NCBI GenBank assembly: GCA_029782225.1
Contig: JAKOVF010000369.1
Location: 1 to 46,613 of the forward strand
DNA from: Chloroflexota bacterium
GTDB lineage: Bacteria > Chloroflexota > Anaerolineae > Anaerolineales > Villigracilaceae
Direction: 5' to 3'
DNA length: 46,613 nucleotides
Part shown: one piece after another, positions 15,650 through 24,261 of the stretch
How the letters are laid out: each line of letters starts with the position of its first letter
How positions within the stretch are numbered: position 1 is the stretch's first letter
Made by a program: the position numbers and the translations under genes
Notes under the pieces: model-generated
The model's database searches: none
What the model saw: the letters and a program-made list of their open reading frames with translations, nothing else
Told to the model about the DNA's origin: nothing

Positions 15650-16912
15650 TCAAGTTGTGTTTGCCCGCAGCAAACTCATGGGCTGGTATGCCAGGGACCT
15701 TACCCACTCCGGCATGGACTGACCCAACAGATAAGCCAGGTCTGCAAACAGGGACCAATTGATGACTTCGTCGAAGACGAAGGGAATGGGGTAATTCGTG
15801 TCGTATGGGTGGCGATTGTAAAAGAGATACCAGCATGAAAGCAACACACACACCAAACCAAAATTCGAAAGGGCTCGCTGCCTGCCTGTGCCAGGGCGGC
15901 TCCATTCCGACAGTTGAGGAATGAGGAAAAGCAGAAATACGAGGCGATAATCCCAGTTGTTTCCGAGCAGGAACGTACCCACGTAGATTGCGGCTCCCAT
16001 CCAGAACGCGCTCAAATTCCTTTGGGAAGAAGCGGTGAGACGCCCATTTCTGCGCAGGCCCATCCAGAACAAGACTAAAACAATCACGACGGCAGGCAGA
16101 TAAGAAATGATCTTGAAGGCAACCGGAATTGCATCCCTGTCCATCCATTGCTTCAGAGTCGAGTTGAGGAAGTGTGCAAAGTACATCACAATGACATTTG
16201 CTCCATAGGAGATGTCGCGGCCGCGCATGGTGTCGTTCCACGATGCCTGCACATTGCGGGCAGTGAGTAAGATGTAAAATACGAAGGGCACGCCGGTGAT
16301 CAGCAAGGAGGAGAAAAAACGATTCTTGCCTTTGGATGTAAAGATAATCATTCCCACGTAAGGGAAGAGTTTCAGCAGGGATGCAAAGAAAACAAGTCCG
16401 ACAGAGACACCGGTCGCATTCTGAGAAAAAATGACCGCCAGCGCACACAGGAAAAAGATGATCAGGTCAACGTTGGCCCGCTCATATAACATCATCGCCG
16501 CAGGCGAGAAGAGGACCAGCAGCATTAAGATAGCTTCTATTTTTCCGGGTTTCTCAGGGAAAAGAAATGCACCAAGGAAAAACAATATGATCATCAGGAT
16601 GCCGATCCATAACGTGTCATCCTGAGAAATACCGGTCAGGGCAAGGAGATACCAGATGGAGGGGTAATTGAATATCCTGCCATCGGGGTCGCCGGGATTT
16701 GCGATCGTTGGGTCAAGCCCCATGCGTAGCGTATCGATTGTGCCAGGAATGAGCCGCCAGTCGAAAAAGAACTGCGCCCCCCCGGGATGAACTCCCCACA
16801 AAGCCCATGTTTTTTCATAACCATAGCTGAGAAAAAGATCGCACAAAATGGCCCACATGAGCAGAGACACAGCAATGAGCCAGAACCTGCCATCCCGAAA
16901 AATGGACTTCAT
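15650..16912 (-). CDS. Polytopic membrane glycosyltransferase, GT87/DUF2029-like
   Basis: A 420-residue protein with ten or more hydrophobic helices. The first large outside loop reads DWRLIPGTIDTLRMGLDPTI and then RIFNYPSIWYLL, which resembles the loop of GT-C fold mannosyltransferases of family GT87 (DUF2029). Such enzymes transfer a sugar from a polyprenyl-phosphate donor on the outer membrane face. A later segment, ANVDLIIFFLCALA, with SLLKLFPY also fits the family. It begins three bases after the M24 peptidase stop, so it is co-transcribed with that gene and the SDR gene. Acceptor and sugar are unknown. Confidence 0.68.
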   Translation of the reverse strand: MKSIFRDGRFWLIAVSLLMWAILCDLFLSYGYEKTWALWGVHPGGAQFFFDWRLIPGTIDTLRMGLDPTIANPGDPDGRIFNYPSIWYLLALTGISQDDTLWIGILMIILFFLGAFLFPEKPGKIEAILMLLVLFSPAAMMLYERANVDLIIFFLCALAVIFSQNATGVSVGLVFFASLLKLFPYVGMIIFTSKGKNRFFSSLLITGVPFVFYILLTARNVQASWNDTMRGRDISYGANVIVMYFAHFLNSTLKQWMDRDAIPVAFKIISYLPAVVIVLVLFWMGLRRNGRLTASSQRNLSAFWMGAAIYVGTFLLGNNWDYRLVFLLFLIPQLSEWSRPGTGRQRALSNFGLVCVLLSCWYLFYNRHPYDTNYPIPFVFDEVINWSLFADLAYLLGQSMPEWVRSLAYQPMSLLRANTT

Positions 16913-16915
16913 GCC

Positions 16916-18022
16916 TTACCCCACTACTCGGATCTCCCTTGGCATATCCGAAAGGCTCTCTGCGCCCGTTTCGGTAATCACCATATTGTCTTCAATCCGC
17001 ACGCCATTTCGGTCGGTCAAATAGATCCCGGGTTCCACTGTAAACGCCATGCCCGGCTCGAGCAGTTGCATGTTGTCGCCGCGCATGTACGGGTCTTCGT
17101 GACCTTCCATGCCAATGCCGTGACCGGTGCGATGCGTAAAATATTTTCCATAGCCAGCCTTCTCGATCACGTCGCGCGCGGCCCTGTCCACATTCGCACA
17201 TGGGACACCGGGCCGCGCGGCCGCGCGCCCTGCGGCGTTGGCTTCCTGCACGATTTTATGAATCTGCTTGCATTCCGCGTCCACTTCGCCAACGGCAAAA
17301 GTTCGCGTCAGATCAGAGATGTAGCCGTTGTACGCCGCACCCCAGTCCACGACCAGAAGATCTCCAGACTGCAGTTCTCGATTGCCGGGAGAAGCATGAG
17401 GATTGGCGGAATTCGGGCCGGCAGAGACAATCGGCGCAAAAGGCATCTCCGATTCGGAACCATGCTTCAACAACTGCACCACCAGCTCCGAAGCCAGTTC
17501 GTGCTCGGTCATTCCAATTTTTATGAGTGGAATTGTCGCTTCGAGCGCCTCCTGTGCGATCTTGACCGCGCGGCGCATCGCATTCACTTCTTCCTTATCT
17601 TTTCTGACTCGCAGGTTTGCCAGCGCATCGGATGCGTCAAGATAGTCCGCTTCGGGCGCGCCAGCTTTGACGTGCCGAAATTCCAGCAGGCGCATCTGAC
17701 GCGGTTCGACGCCGACCCGCTTCCCATCCAGACTGAGGGACTGGGCCGCGTTTCGAAACACACTCTCCCACTCTGACGGATTCTCCCCGTATGCGAATGC
17801 CGCTACTTTATATGGGAACAGATTCACCTTTGGTAACTCAAGCTCCGGCAGCACAATGACGGGATCCTGGCCCGGTGCAACCATCAACACCACCGGCCTC
17901 TCCATCAAATGGAAGTTCAAGCCGGTGAGATATTTCAGGGTGGGGCCGGGATTCAATACAACGGCATCCAGCCCAAAAGTCGGGAGTGAAGCGGTGAGTT
18001 TATCGAGGCGGGACTGAGTCAT
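16916..18022 (-). CDS. M24 family aminopeptidase (Xaa-Pro type)
   Basis: A 368-residue metallopeptidase with the two-domain creatinase/prolidase layout. The N-terminal domain begins LDAVVLNPGPTLKYLTGLNF. The pita-bread catalytic domain shows all five metal ligands: Asp in VVDWGAAYNGYISD (both Asp positions), His in GHGIGMEGHE, Glu in FTVEPGIYL and Glu in VRIEDNMVI. Enzymes of this type remove N-terminal residues before proline or split Xaa-Pro dipeptides in the cytoplasm. Its start overlaps the SDR stop by four bases. Whether it is an aminopeptidase P or a prolidase cannot be decided. Confidence 0.92.
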   Translation of the reverse strand: MTQSRLDKLTASLPTFGLDAVVLNPGPTLKYLTGLNFHLMERPVVLMVAPGQDPVIVLPELELPKVNLFPYKVAAFAYGENPSEWESVFRNAAQSLSLDGKRVGVEPRQMRLLEFRHVKAGAPEADYLDASDALANLRVRKDKEEVNAMRRAVKIAQEALEATIPLIKIGMTEHELASELVVQLLKHGSESEMPFAPIVSAGPNSANPHASPGNRELQSGDLLVVDWGAAYNGYISDLTRTFAVGEVDAECKQIHKIVQEANAAGRAAARPGVPCANVDRAARDVIEKAGYGKYFTHRTGHGIGMEGHEDPYMRGDNMQLLEPGMAFTVEPGIYLTDRNGVRIEDNMVITETGAESLSDMPREIRVVG

Positions 18023-18861
18023 GTCAGGTCATCCTGTTTGATCTTGTGATTCTTCTTCGAGAAACCATAAAGGATCCAATCCACGGCCACCGGAAAAAGC
18101 GTGTCAAATGTGGAGAGAAGGCGGAACCACCATGGAATGATCAGACTGCGGCGCGGCCATTTCGCAACATCAACGACGCGCTCCGCTACATATTCTGAAC
18201 TCATACGAACGTTGAAGCGCGAACGGACAGACCGATAGGCGGCTGTGATCGAACCACCGGTATGCTGTCCAAACTCCGTTGCCGCCGGACCCGGATAAAT
18301 ACCGCTCACTTTGATCCCCAGCGGCGCGACTTCACGGCGGAGCGCATCGGTAAACCCGCGCACGCCAAACTTGCTGGCATTGTAGGATGTGATCAAAGGT
18401 GCAGCGATCTGCCCGGCCATCGACGACATATTGATGATGTGACCCTGCCGCCGGGCCAGCATATGCGGCAAAACAGAACGGGTGACCTGCATCAGCCCGA
18501 TCAAGTTCACCTGGATCAAAAGCTCGATGTCGCGTTCAGGAGTGTGATCTTCGAACCACGCTACGCGGCCAATCCCAGCATTGTTGAAGAGAATATCGAT
18601 CTGCTCATATACAACCAGCGTGGTCTGCACCATGTTCTCGATATCGGCGCGATTGGTGATGTCAACCGGAACAGCCAGCGCCTCGCCACCCTCGCGTTGA
18701 ATTTTGTCCGCCATGGCCTGCAAACGATCCAGCCGCCGCGCGGCAAGGACAACCCGGCACCCTTCCCTGGCGAACAAACGCGCCGCATCTTCGCCAAACC
18801 CGGAGGATGCGCCCGTAATGAGGACAACCTTGTCTTTGAGAGAAATAGGAAAAATGCTCAT
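18019..18861 (-). CDS. Short-chain dehydrogenase/reductase
   Basis: A 280-residue classical SDR oxidoreductase. The cofactor motif is TGASSGFG, followed by NNAG, and the catalytic Ser-Tyr-Lys lie in MSSMAGQI and YNASKFG. An arginine after the second beta strand (AARRLDR) suggests NADP. The C-terminus is longer and more hydrophobic and basic than in FabG (WWFRLLSTFDTLFPVAVDWI), which may bring it to the membrane. The substrate is unknown. The gene is coupled to the M24 peptidase by a four-base overlap. A TACAAT hexamer eight bases before the ATG suggests that transcription begins very near the start codon. Confidence 0.9.
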   Translation of the reverse strand: MSIFPISLKDKVVLITGASSGFGEDAARLFAREGCRVVLAARRLDRLQAMADKIQREGGEALAVPVDITNRADIENMVQTTLVVYEQIDILFNNAGIGRVAWFEDHTPERDIELLIQVNLIGLMQVTRSVLPHMLARRQGHIINMSSMAGQIAAPLITSYNASKFGVRGFTDALRREVAPLGIKVSGIYPGPAATEFGQHTGGSITAAYRSVRSRFNVRMSSEYVAERVVDVAKWPRRSLIIPWWFRLLSTFDTLFPVAVDWILYGFSKKNHKIKQDDLT

Positions 18862-18895
18862 CTTGCCCTATTGTAAAACGAAAAGCGCCCAAATA

Positions 18896-18928
18896 AGGTG
18901 ACAGTCACTTTGAAAGTGACTGTCACCT
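18896..18928. repeat. REP-like palindrome, GTGACAGTCAC type (copy 1)
   Basis: A perfect 16-bp inverted repeat (AGGTGACAGTCACTTT and its complement) around a single G, between the SDR start and the lon stop. A related element with the same AGGTGACAGTC core is at 39159-39199. Elements of this type are known to me as REP-like repeats mobilised by Y1 (RAYT) transposases. No such transposase is in the window. Confidence 0.75.
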
Positions 18929-18935
18929 GTTCATG

Positions 18936-21407
18936 CTATTCTTCCTCTGGCGCTTCTTCCTTGCCAGGCTTTCTCGGCCTGGGCGGCTCAATGGTGGGAC
19001 GGGCCGAGAGCGCGATCTCCAGCACATCATCCATGTGCTTGACCGGGATGATTTTCAACTCGGCCCTGGCGGTCTTCGGCAGGTCCACCAAATCCTTCAA
19101 GTTCTTTTCCGGGAGGAGTACCGTTTTCAACCCGGCCCGGTGCGCGGCAAGGACTTTCTCGCGCACGCCGCCAATCGGTAGGACCCGCCCGCGCAAAGTG
19201 ATCTCGCCGGTCATGCCCACGTGCTTGAACACAGGACGCCCCGTGAGTGCGGAAACGATCGCGGTCGCCATGGTAATCCCTGCGGACGGGCCATCCTTCG
19301 GAATGCCGCCTTCGGGCATATGGACATGAATGTCCATGCGCTCGAAGACTTCCATATCGATCTTGAGCGCCGCCGCGCGTGACTTGATGTAGGTCAACGC
19401 GGCCTGGCCGGACTCCTGCATCACTTCGCCCATCTGGCCCGTCATTTGCAGGCCGCCTTTGCCTTCCAGGATTGCCACTTCGACCGGCATGATCTCGCCC
19501 CCGGTCTCTGTCCATGCCAGGCTGGTGACTACACCCACTTCGTCGGAAAGCTCAGCCTCAGGCTGGAATACCTGCTGCGGGCCGAGGAACTTCTCGATCA
19601 GGTCAGCCGTGATCTCAGTGGGATACTTCTTCCCCTCCGCCTTCAATCTCGCCACTTTGCGGCAAATCCGCCCGATCTCGCGCTCCAGGTTGCGGACGCC
19701 CGCCTCATAGGTGTATTCGCGGATGATGCGGCGGACCCCGTCGGGAGCAAAGGTCAGGCTGATATCGTCGATCCCATTTTCTTCAAGCTGACGCGGAATT
19801 AGATAACGGTTAGCGATCTCCAGCTTCTCTTCCTCAATATAGCCCGGGAACTCGATCACTTCCATCCGGTCCAGCAGCGCGGGCGGGATCGTCCCCAGCG
19901 AGTTAGCTGTCGTCACGAACATGACCTTCGAGAGATCGAATGGCAATTCGAGATAATGATCGCTGAACGCGTAATTCTGTTCGGGATCAAGCACTTCGAG
20001 CATTGCAGAAGCCGGGTCGCCGCGAAAGTCGGAGTAGAGTTTATCAATCTCATCCAGCATGAACAGCGGATTGGCTGTCCCGGCCCGCTTCATGGTCTGG
20101 ATGATGCGCCCGGGCAGCGCGCCGATGTACGTGCGGCGATGTCCGCGAATCTCGGCCTCATCACGCACGCCGCCAAGGGACACGCGCACGAACTTCCGTC
20201 CGATCGATTCAGCAATCGAACGCCCCAGCGAGGTCTTTCCTGTTCCAGGAGGTCCAACGAAGCACAGGATGGGTTGTCGTTCCTTCTTCGGTTTGAGCGA
20301 GCGCACCGCGATATATTCGAGGATGCGTTCCTTCGCTTTCTTCAAACCGTAATGATCGCGCTCCAGAATTTTGGCGGCGTTCTTCACGTCGAGATGGTCA
20401 GGCGTGATATTCGTCCACGGCAGGTCAACGATCCAGTCAATGTACGTGCGTATGATGCCGACCTCGGGAGCCATCGGCGGCATCTGGTTGAGCCGTTCGA
20501 TTTCCTTCAGCGCCACTTTCTTTGGCTCCTCCGGCAAATTCGCGGCCTCCACTTTTTGCTTCAACTCGCTCACGTCGCGCGTGAAGATATCGCCTTCGCC
20601 CAACTCATTCTGGATCTGCTTCATCTGCTCGCGCAGATAGAACTCACGCTGGCTTTTGTCCACTTCATTTTGCACGCGCGAATGGATCTCGTCTTCGAGC
20701 TCCAGTACATCCACTTCCTGCGCCAGCAGGTTGTTCAACTGTCCCAGCCGTGCGCGCGGCTCAGGTGTGAGCAGCAAACTTTGCTTGGCTTCATACGTCA
20801 GCGAAAGCGACGTGGCGATCATATCCGCCAGCCAGCCCGGCTCGGAGATATTCATCGCAAACAAATGCGCTTCTTCAGGGATGGAACGATCCAACTGCAC
20901 GCAGCGATCGAACAGGTCCAATGCCGAGCGCATCAACGCCTGTGTCTGACGGTCCGGCGCCTGCGGTTCGTGGACAACACGCGCCCGCACTTTGATATAG
21001 GGGGTCATGCGGACAAACTCAACGATCTCCACGCGCCGCCGTCCCTGCACGAGCGCGGAGTGCGACCCATCGGGCATCGAGAGCAAACGTCCTACCGCCA
21101 TTTCCACACCGATCGGCAGGAAATCTTCGACTCCGGGGTTTTCCATGTCCGGGTCTTTTTGCGTCAGGCCGATCACGGTCAAATCTTTGCGCTGGGCTTC
21201 CTGCACTGCCAGTAAGGACGACTCGCGCCCCACGAAGATCGGCGAGACCATGCGCGGAAAAATGACCAGGTCGCGCAGCGGCAAAACCGCGGCTTCGATC
21301 ATTCCGTCCGGCCCCGGCTCGCGGTTCGGGATACGGTAAAGTTCCTCTGTACGCTGCGAGAGGGTCACATCAAAATTATCTTCTTCTTCGTTCCAGTCGC
21401 GATTCAT
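18936..21407 (-). CDS. lon: ATP-dependent Lon protease
   Basis: An 823-residue LonA protease that degrades misfolded and regulatory proteins in the cytoplasm. In order: the N-terminal substrate domain (LPLRDLVIFPRMVSPIFVGR), a coiled region, the AAA+ module with Walker A GPPGTGKTS and Walker B FMLDEIDKL, and the C-terminal protease domain. That domain has the Ser-Lys dyad: Ser in GGIPKDGPSAGITMATAI and Lys in GGVREKVLAAHRAG. The start at 21407 (MNRDWNEEEDN) follows GAGGATAAT. A frame 14 codons longer exists but is encoded by a GC-rich dispersed repeat. A Glu-rich C-terminal tail is present. Confidence 0.96.
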   Translation of the reverse strand: MNRDWNEEEDNFDVTLSQRTEELYRIPNREPGPDGMIEAAVLPLRDLVIFPRMVSPIFVGRESSLLAVQEAQRKDLTVIGLTQKDPDMENPGVEDFLPIGVEMAVGRLLSMPDGSHSALVQGRRRVEIVEFVRMTPYIKVRARVVHEPQAPDRQTQALMRSALDLFDRCVQLDRSIPEEAHLFAMNISEPGWLADMIATSLSLTYEAKQSLLLTPEPRARLGQLNNLLAQEVDVLELEDEIHSRVQNEVDKSQREFYLREQMKQIQNELGEGDIFTRDVSELKQKVEAANLPEEPKKVALKEIERLNQMPPMAPEVGIIRTYIDWIVDLPWTNITPDHLDVKNAAKILERDHYGLKKAKERILEYIAVRSLKPKKERQPILCFVGPPGTGKTSLGRSIAESIGRKFVRVSLGGVRDEAEIRGHRRTYIGALPGRIIQTMKRAGTANPLFMLDEIDKLYSDFRGDPASAMLEVLDPEQNYAFSDHYLELPFDLSKVMFVTTANSLGTIPPALLDRMEVIEFPGYIEEEKLEIANRYLIPRQLEENGIDDISLTFAPDGVRRIIREYTYEAGVRNLEREIGRICRKVARLKAEGKKYPTEITADLIEKFLGPQQVFQPEAELSDEVGVVTSLAWTETGGEIMPVEVAILEGKGGLQMTGQMGEVMQESGQAALTYIKSRAAALKIDMEVFERMDIHVHMPEGGIPKDGPSAGITMATAIVSALTGRPVFKHVGMTGEITLRGRVLPIGGVREKVLAAHRAGLKTVLLPEKNLKDLVDLPKTARAELKIIPVKHMDDVLEIALSARPTIEPPRPRKPGKEEAPEEE

Positions 21408-21417
21408 ATTATCCTCG

Positions 21418-21478
21418 CCCTCACCCCGCCTTCGGCACCCTTCTCCCATCTTTGGGAGAGGGGCCGGGGGTGAGGGTT
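21418..21478. repeat. TPGPSP-type dispersed repeat at folC 3' end
   Basis: The segment can fold as a nested hairpin: CCCTCACC near 21418 pairs with GGTGAGGG near 21471, and CTCCCA with TGGGAG at 21445-21460. When translated within folC it gives LTPGPSPKDGRR, the typical translation of this class of repeat in environmental genomes. It provides the last 16 or so codons and the stop of folC and lies 13 bases before the lon start. Confidence 0.75.
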
Positions 21479-22818
21479 TTTTTCCAAGCCGTTATCACTT
21501 CCGCAGTCACGAACATCGAACCTGCGGATAAAACAATGCTACCATCTTTTGACGATAATTCCAGCGCGCGCTGGAAGGCCGACTCCACGGGAGTCACCGC
21601 TTCGTGCGGGATCCCGGCCTGGTCAGCCAAATTTTGAATTTTCTCCACTTCGAGTGCGCGCGGATGGTCGGCGCGCGTGACGATGAGTCTCCTGATTTTA
21701 GGTTTCATCTCCGCGAACATGCCGGGGATATTCTTATCCTCCGACGCGCCGAAGATGAGATAGACCTGTTTGCCAGGGAAATTTTCTTCAAGAGTCTCAC
21801 GCAGTTTCGCGAACGAGTCCTGATTGTGGGCAGAGTCGAAAATAATCGGCGGATTCTGTCGAACCACTTCAAAGCGAGCGGGCCATTTTACCTGAGAAAA
21901 TCCCTTTTGGATATCTGCGTCCGAGATTTTGAGTCCGCTGGTTTTGAGGGCGGTGTAAGCTGTGGCAGCGTTCTCAACCTGGTGAGCACCGAGGAGTGGA
22001 ATATGCAAAGAAATAGATTCGCGCTGAGCGGAGGGACGAGTGCCCTTCGAGGAGCGCAGTCGAAGGACGCGTACTTGAAGCGTTTGTCCCTCGAGCGTGT
22101 GACCTGTCCGTTGAAATTCCACATCGCGTCCAACCAGTGTGAAGTCCGATCCATGTTCACTGGCTATGCGCAGGAGAACTTCGAGGGCTTCATCCTTTTG
22201 AGGGGAGGAAACGACCGGCACGCCCGGCTTGATGATTCCAGCCTTTTCCCCCGCGATCTTGGCGAGCGTGTCGCCAAGGACGGCCATGTGGTCGTACGAA
22301 AGCGAAGTAATGACCGAGACGCATGGCGTGACCACATTGGTCGCGTCGAGGCGGCCGCCGAGACCGACTTCAAACACTGCCGCGTTAACACTTTGTTTGG
22401 CAAAGGCCATGAAGGCAAGTGCCGTGGTGATTTCAAAAGTGGTCAGTTTTTCGATTTGTGCAACAGCAGGCTTGATCTCTTCGACAAGGTCCACCATTTG
22501 CTCATGGGTGATCGGCTCGACGTTGATCTGAATCCGCTCACAGTAATCTTCCAAGTGAGGTGACGTATAGAGGCCGACCTTGTACCCCGCGGCCTGCAAC
22601 GCGGACGCGCACAGCGCCGAAACTGATCCCTTCCCCTTTGTCCCTGCCACGTGGATGATGGGAAATTTCTTCTGCGGATTGCCAAGCAAATCCATCAGCG
22701 CAAACATGCGGTCGAGGTTGAAATCCGCCTTGGCAAGCTCTGACGAATGTTTGAGACTATAATCGACGAAGGAATAAAGGTAATCGAGGGCGAGATTGTA
22801 GGCGGTTTCAGTGTCCAT
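21421..22818 (-). CDS. folC: Bifunctional folylpolyglutamate/dihydrofolate synthase
   Basis: A 465-residue Mur-ligase-like enzyme that adds glutamate to folates and may make dihydrofolate. The P-loop is HVAGTKGKGSVSAL, followed by GLYTSPHLEDYCERI, GLGGRLDATNV and the C-terminal IFDSAHNQDSF, all family motifs. I chose the ATG at 22818 (MDTETAYNLALDYLY); it has TACAAT seven bases upstream. An earlier ATG at 22896 adds an atypical AT-rich-encoded leader. Two oddities: about 15 residues (SSKGTRPSAQ) in the middle come from a dispersed repeat, and the last 16 or so residues (LTPGPSPKDG) come from another. The family motifs are intact, so it should still work. Confidence 0.93.
   Translation of the reverse strand: MDTETAYNLALDYLYSFVDYSLKHSSELAKADFNLDRMFALMDLLGNPQKKFPIIHVAGTKGKGSVSALCASALQAAGYKVGLYTSPHLEDYCERIQINVEPITHEQMVDLVEEIKPAVAQIEKLTTFEITTALAFMAFAKQSVNAAVFEVGLGGRLDATNVVTPCVSVITSLSYDHMAVLGDTLAKIAGEKAGIIKPGVPVVSSPQKDEALEVLLRIASEHGSDFTLVGRDVEFQRTGHTLEGQTLQVRVLRLRSSKGTRPSAQRESISLHIPLLGAHQVENAATAYTALKTSGLKISDADIQKGFSQVKWPARFEVVRQNPPIIFDSAHNQDSFAKLRETLEENFPGKQVYLIFGASEDKNIPGMFAEMKPKIRRLIVTRADHPRALEVEKIQNLADQAGIPHEAVTPVESAFQRALELSSKDGSIVLSAGSMFVTAEVITAWKKTLTPGPSPKDGRRVPKAG
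22018..22072. repeat. Dispersed repeat inserted in folC
   Basis: The plus strand carries CGCTGAGCGGAGGGACGAGT and, a few bases later, GGAGCGCAGTCGAAGGAC. The wording matches a class of short dispersed element (CTGAGCGAAGTCGAAGG) that I know from related genomes. In folC it reads RSSKGTRPSAQRE and interrupts the protein between a beta strand and the LLGAHQVENA motif without breaking the frame. Confidence 0.55.
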
Positions 22819-22825
22819 GTGAGGG

Positions 22826-22831
22826 ATTGTA
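22826..22831 (-). promoter_or_regulatory. -10 hexamer before folC, leaderless type
   Basis: TACAAT on the minus strand ends seven bases before the preferred folC ATG at 22818, where no Shine-Dalgarno sequence is present. The spacing equals that seen at 3675, 34225 and 40013. The -35 region is weak. Confidence 0.4.
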
Positions 22832-22952
22832 ATTGGTAAATTGGAAATCGGGAATTGGATGGCGATAGTTGTTGGTATCTTGAGGATCGACGGCATTGAG
22901 GAGATCCTTGCAAGAAAATACCTGTCACCACATCTAGCTCATTGGAGGGATA

Positions 22953-23519
22953 ATGCCTGATCAGTCACAAAATGATAAGCGCACAGGTTCAGATAGCAGG
23001 TTTAGGTGGCGAAGCGATGAACTGGACGACTTTATCATGAAGAGGATTTATGAGGCCTATGATATTAAAGAAGAACCTGAAGAAGATGGAGAACAGGAAG
23101 AGGAAGATGATTCTGAATTGAATGCTTTATCCTCTGATGAAACATATCCTATCTACTCTGATGAGCCGCCAGACACATGGACAGGGGCCGTGACCGCTTT
23201 CTGGACATCGCTTCCTACTTTGTCAAAACTTCTGACCTGGTTTATCTTTATATGGCCTCTGTCGTACTTCATCGCGAAATTTCTATTTCGAGAGATGAAT
23301 TCGATGGACAATGCCGTAGTCACGTTATTATTGGTGCTTCCGTCCAGCATTTTGATGGGAATTAATGGGCTGCTTATCCTCTTCAACCAGAGTACAGACG
23401 AGGCGGCGTCACAGGCGCGGAGTGGATCGTTCAGGTTTCTTGTCGGTATCTTCTCCTTGCTCGTTGGCTGGGGCGTTGCAGTCTACTTTGCCTGGATCTA
23501 TTTCGTGCCAGAATTATGA
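22953..23519 (+). CDS. Acidic-tailed three-helix membrane protein, function unknown
   Basis: A 188-residue protein I do not recognise. Residues 1-75 are hydrophilic and very acidic in the middle (EEPEEDGEQEEEDD). Three hydrophobic helices follow at about 90-112, 122-142 and 155-180, and the chain ends in PEL. A GGAGGGATA ribosome site precedes the ATG. It is divergent from folC and 66 bases ahead of the DUF503 gene. The acidic tail might bind a basic partner or divalent cations, but nothing in the sequence fixes a role. Confidence 0.75.
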   Translation: MPDQSQNDKRTGSDSRFRWRSDELDDFIMKRIYEAYDIKEEPEEDGEQEEEDDSELNALSSDETYPIYSDEPPDTWTGAVTAFWTSLPTLSKLLTWFIFIWPLSYFIAKFLFREMNSMDNAVVTLLLVLPSSILMGINGLLILFNQSTDEAASQARSGSFRFLVGIFSLLVGWGVAVYFAWIYFVPEL

Positions 23520-23585
23520 TTGGAACTGGTGTAAGGCGGGTTTCCCTTTAGCGATGCTTCGTGACCAATTCGCCCCACTCATAAA

Positions 23586-23870
23586 ATGATCGCCACACTC
23601 ACCATCCACCTCCACCTCCCTGCCTGCGCCTCGCTCAAGGAGAAGCGCGGACGGATCAAGCCGCTGATCGCGCGCTTGCACCGTGAATTCAACCTTTCCG
23701 TAGCCGAAATCGATCTACAGGACAAATGGCAGGAGGCAGTCGTCGGCTGCGCGATGATCGGAGATGACCACGCATTCCTGGAGTCCGCTTTGCAGAATGT
23801 GGCGCGGTGGGTGGAAGGTCACTGGACGGACGGAGATGTGATCGACCAAAGGATCGAGGTTATTTCGTAG
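23586..23870 (+). CDS. DUF503 family protein (YlxP-like)
   Basis: A 94-residue protein of the DUF503/YlxP family. The family core is clear: HLPACASLKEKRGRIKPLIA near the N-terminus, then FNLSVAEIDLQDKWQEAVVG and a hydrophobic C-terminal strand. Members are commonly encoded between infB and rbfA and are linked to ribosome function, but no activity is firmly known. Here the gene is not beside those genes, which is unusual. No clear ribosome site precedes the ATG. Confidence 0.9.
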   Translation: MIATLTIHLHLPACASLKEKRGRIKPLIARLHREFNLSVAEIDLQDKWQEAVVGCAMIGDDHAFLESALQNVARWVEGHWTDGDVIDQRIEVIS

Positions 23871-24014
23871 GGCAGATTTTCCTTTGCCAGCCCGAATACG
23901 GGGAAAAAATCGCATCTATTCTTTGAACTCAGTGTTAATTTGAGTGAGTGGATTGTGCTAAAAAGCACGTTCTTCCTTTTAAGGTAATATTTACCAAAAA
24001 TTTATGAATTTTCG

Positions 24015-24043
24015 TTGACTTTCTCCATGTGGATTTGTACAAT
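24015..24043 (+). promoter_or_regulatory. Sigma70-type promoter for the thioredoxin-like/cstA unit
   Basis: TTGACT (24015-24020), a 17-base spacer and TACAAT (24038-24043). Transcription should start near 24050, leaving a leader of about 210 bases before the ATG at 24262. This is one of the two clearest promoters in the window. Confidence 0.75.
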
Positions 24044-24049
24044 TAAAGC

Positions 24050-24261
24050 TAATAGCAGTTAATTCTTATAGACGACTTGCTGACAAATCAAGTAAGCCTG
24101 TGCCTTTTCTTTCTGAGGTCACAAATGTCGCTTGCGTCAAACTTTTCAATCGTTTTGATTGTTGCCCGGGCCGCGCACGATACCGTAGCCCCGGTCAGAC
24201 GTTAGATTGCGCCATTGAGCAGACGTATGCTCTCTGGCGCTTTGCTTTTTGGAGATGAGCT
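24050..24261 (+). promoter_or_regulatory. Structured 5' leader, candidate riboswitch or attenuator
   Basis: The leader holds several ordered stems: ACTTG/CAAGT (24075-24093), CAATC-GTTTT-GATTG (24147-24161), CCGGG/CCCGG (24166-24194) and the final terminator stem (24209-24240). The stretch between 24110 and 24205 has the density of stems expected of a ligand-binding RNA, but I could not match it to a known riboswitch class. With a terminator directly before the ribosome site, regulation by early termination is likely. Confidence 0.5.
24209..24250 (+). terminator. Intrinsic terminator inside the leader
   Basis: Stem GCGCCA (24209-24214) with TGGCGC (24235-24240), an inner stem GAGCA (24217-24221) with TGCTC (24228-24232), and then TTTGCTTTTT. 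It ends 11 bases before the ATG at 24262, and the GGAG ribosome site lies just after the T-run. Read-through must therefore be controlled for the downstream genes to be made. Confidence 0.75.

Noticed and set aside
16787..17776. 329-codon plus-strand frame opposite the M24 peptidase
   Set aside because: All five metal ligands lie on the minus strand. The plus frame is a codon-bias shadow.
19956..21215. 419-codon open frame on the plus strand opposite lon
   Set aside because: It is a shadow of lon, whose motifs are complete on the minus strand. The antisense product is His/Arg/Leu-rich with no recognisable domain.
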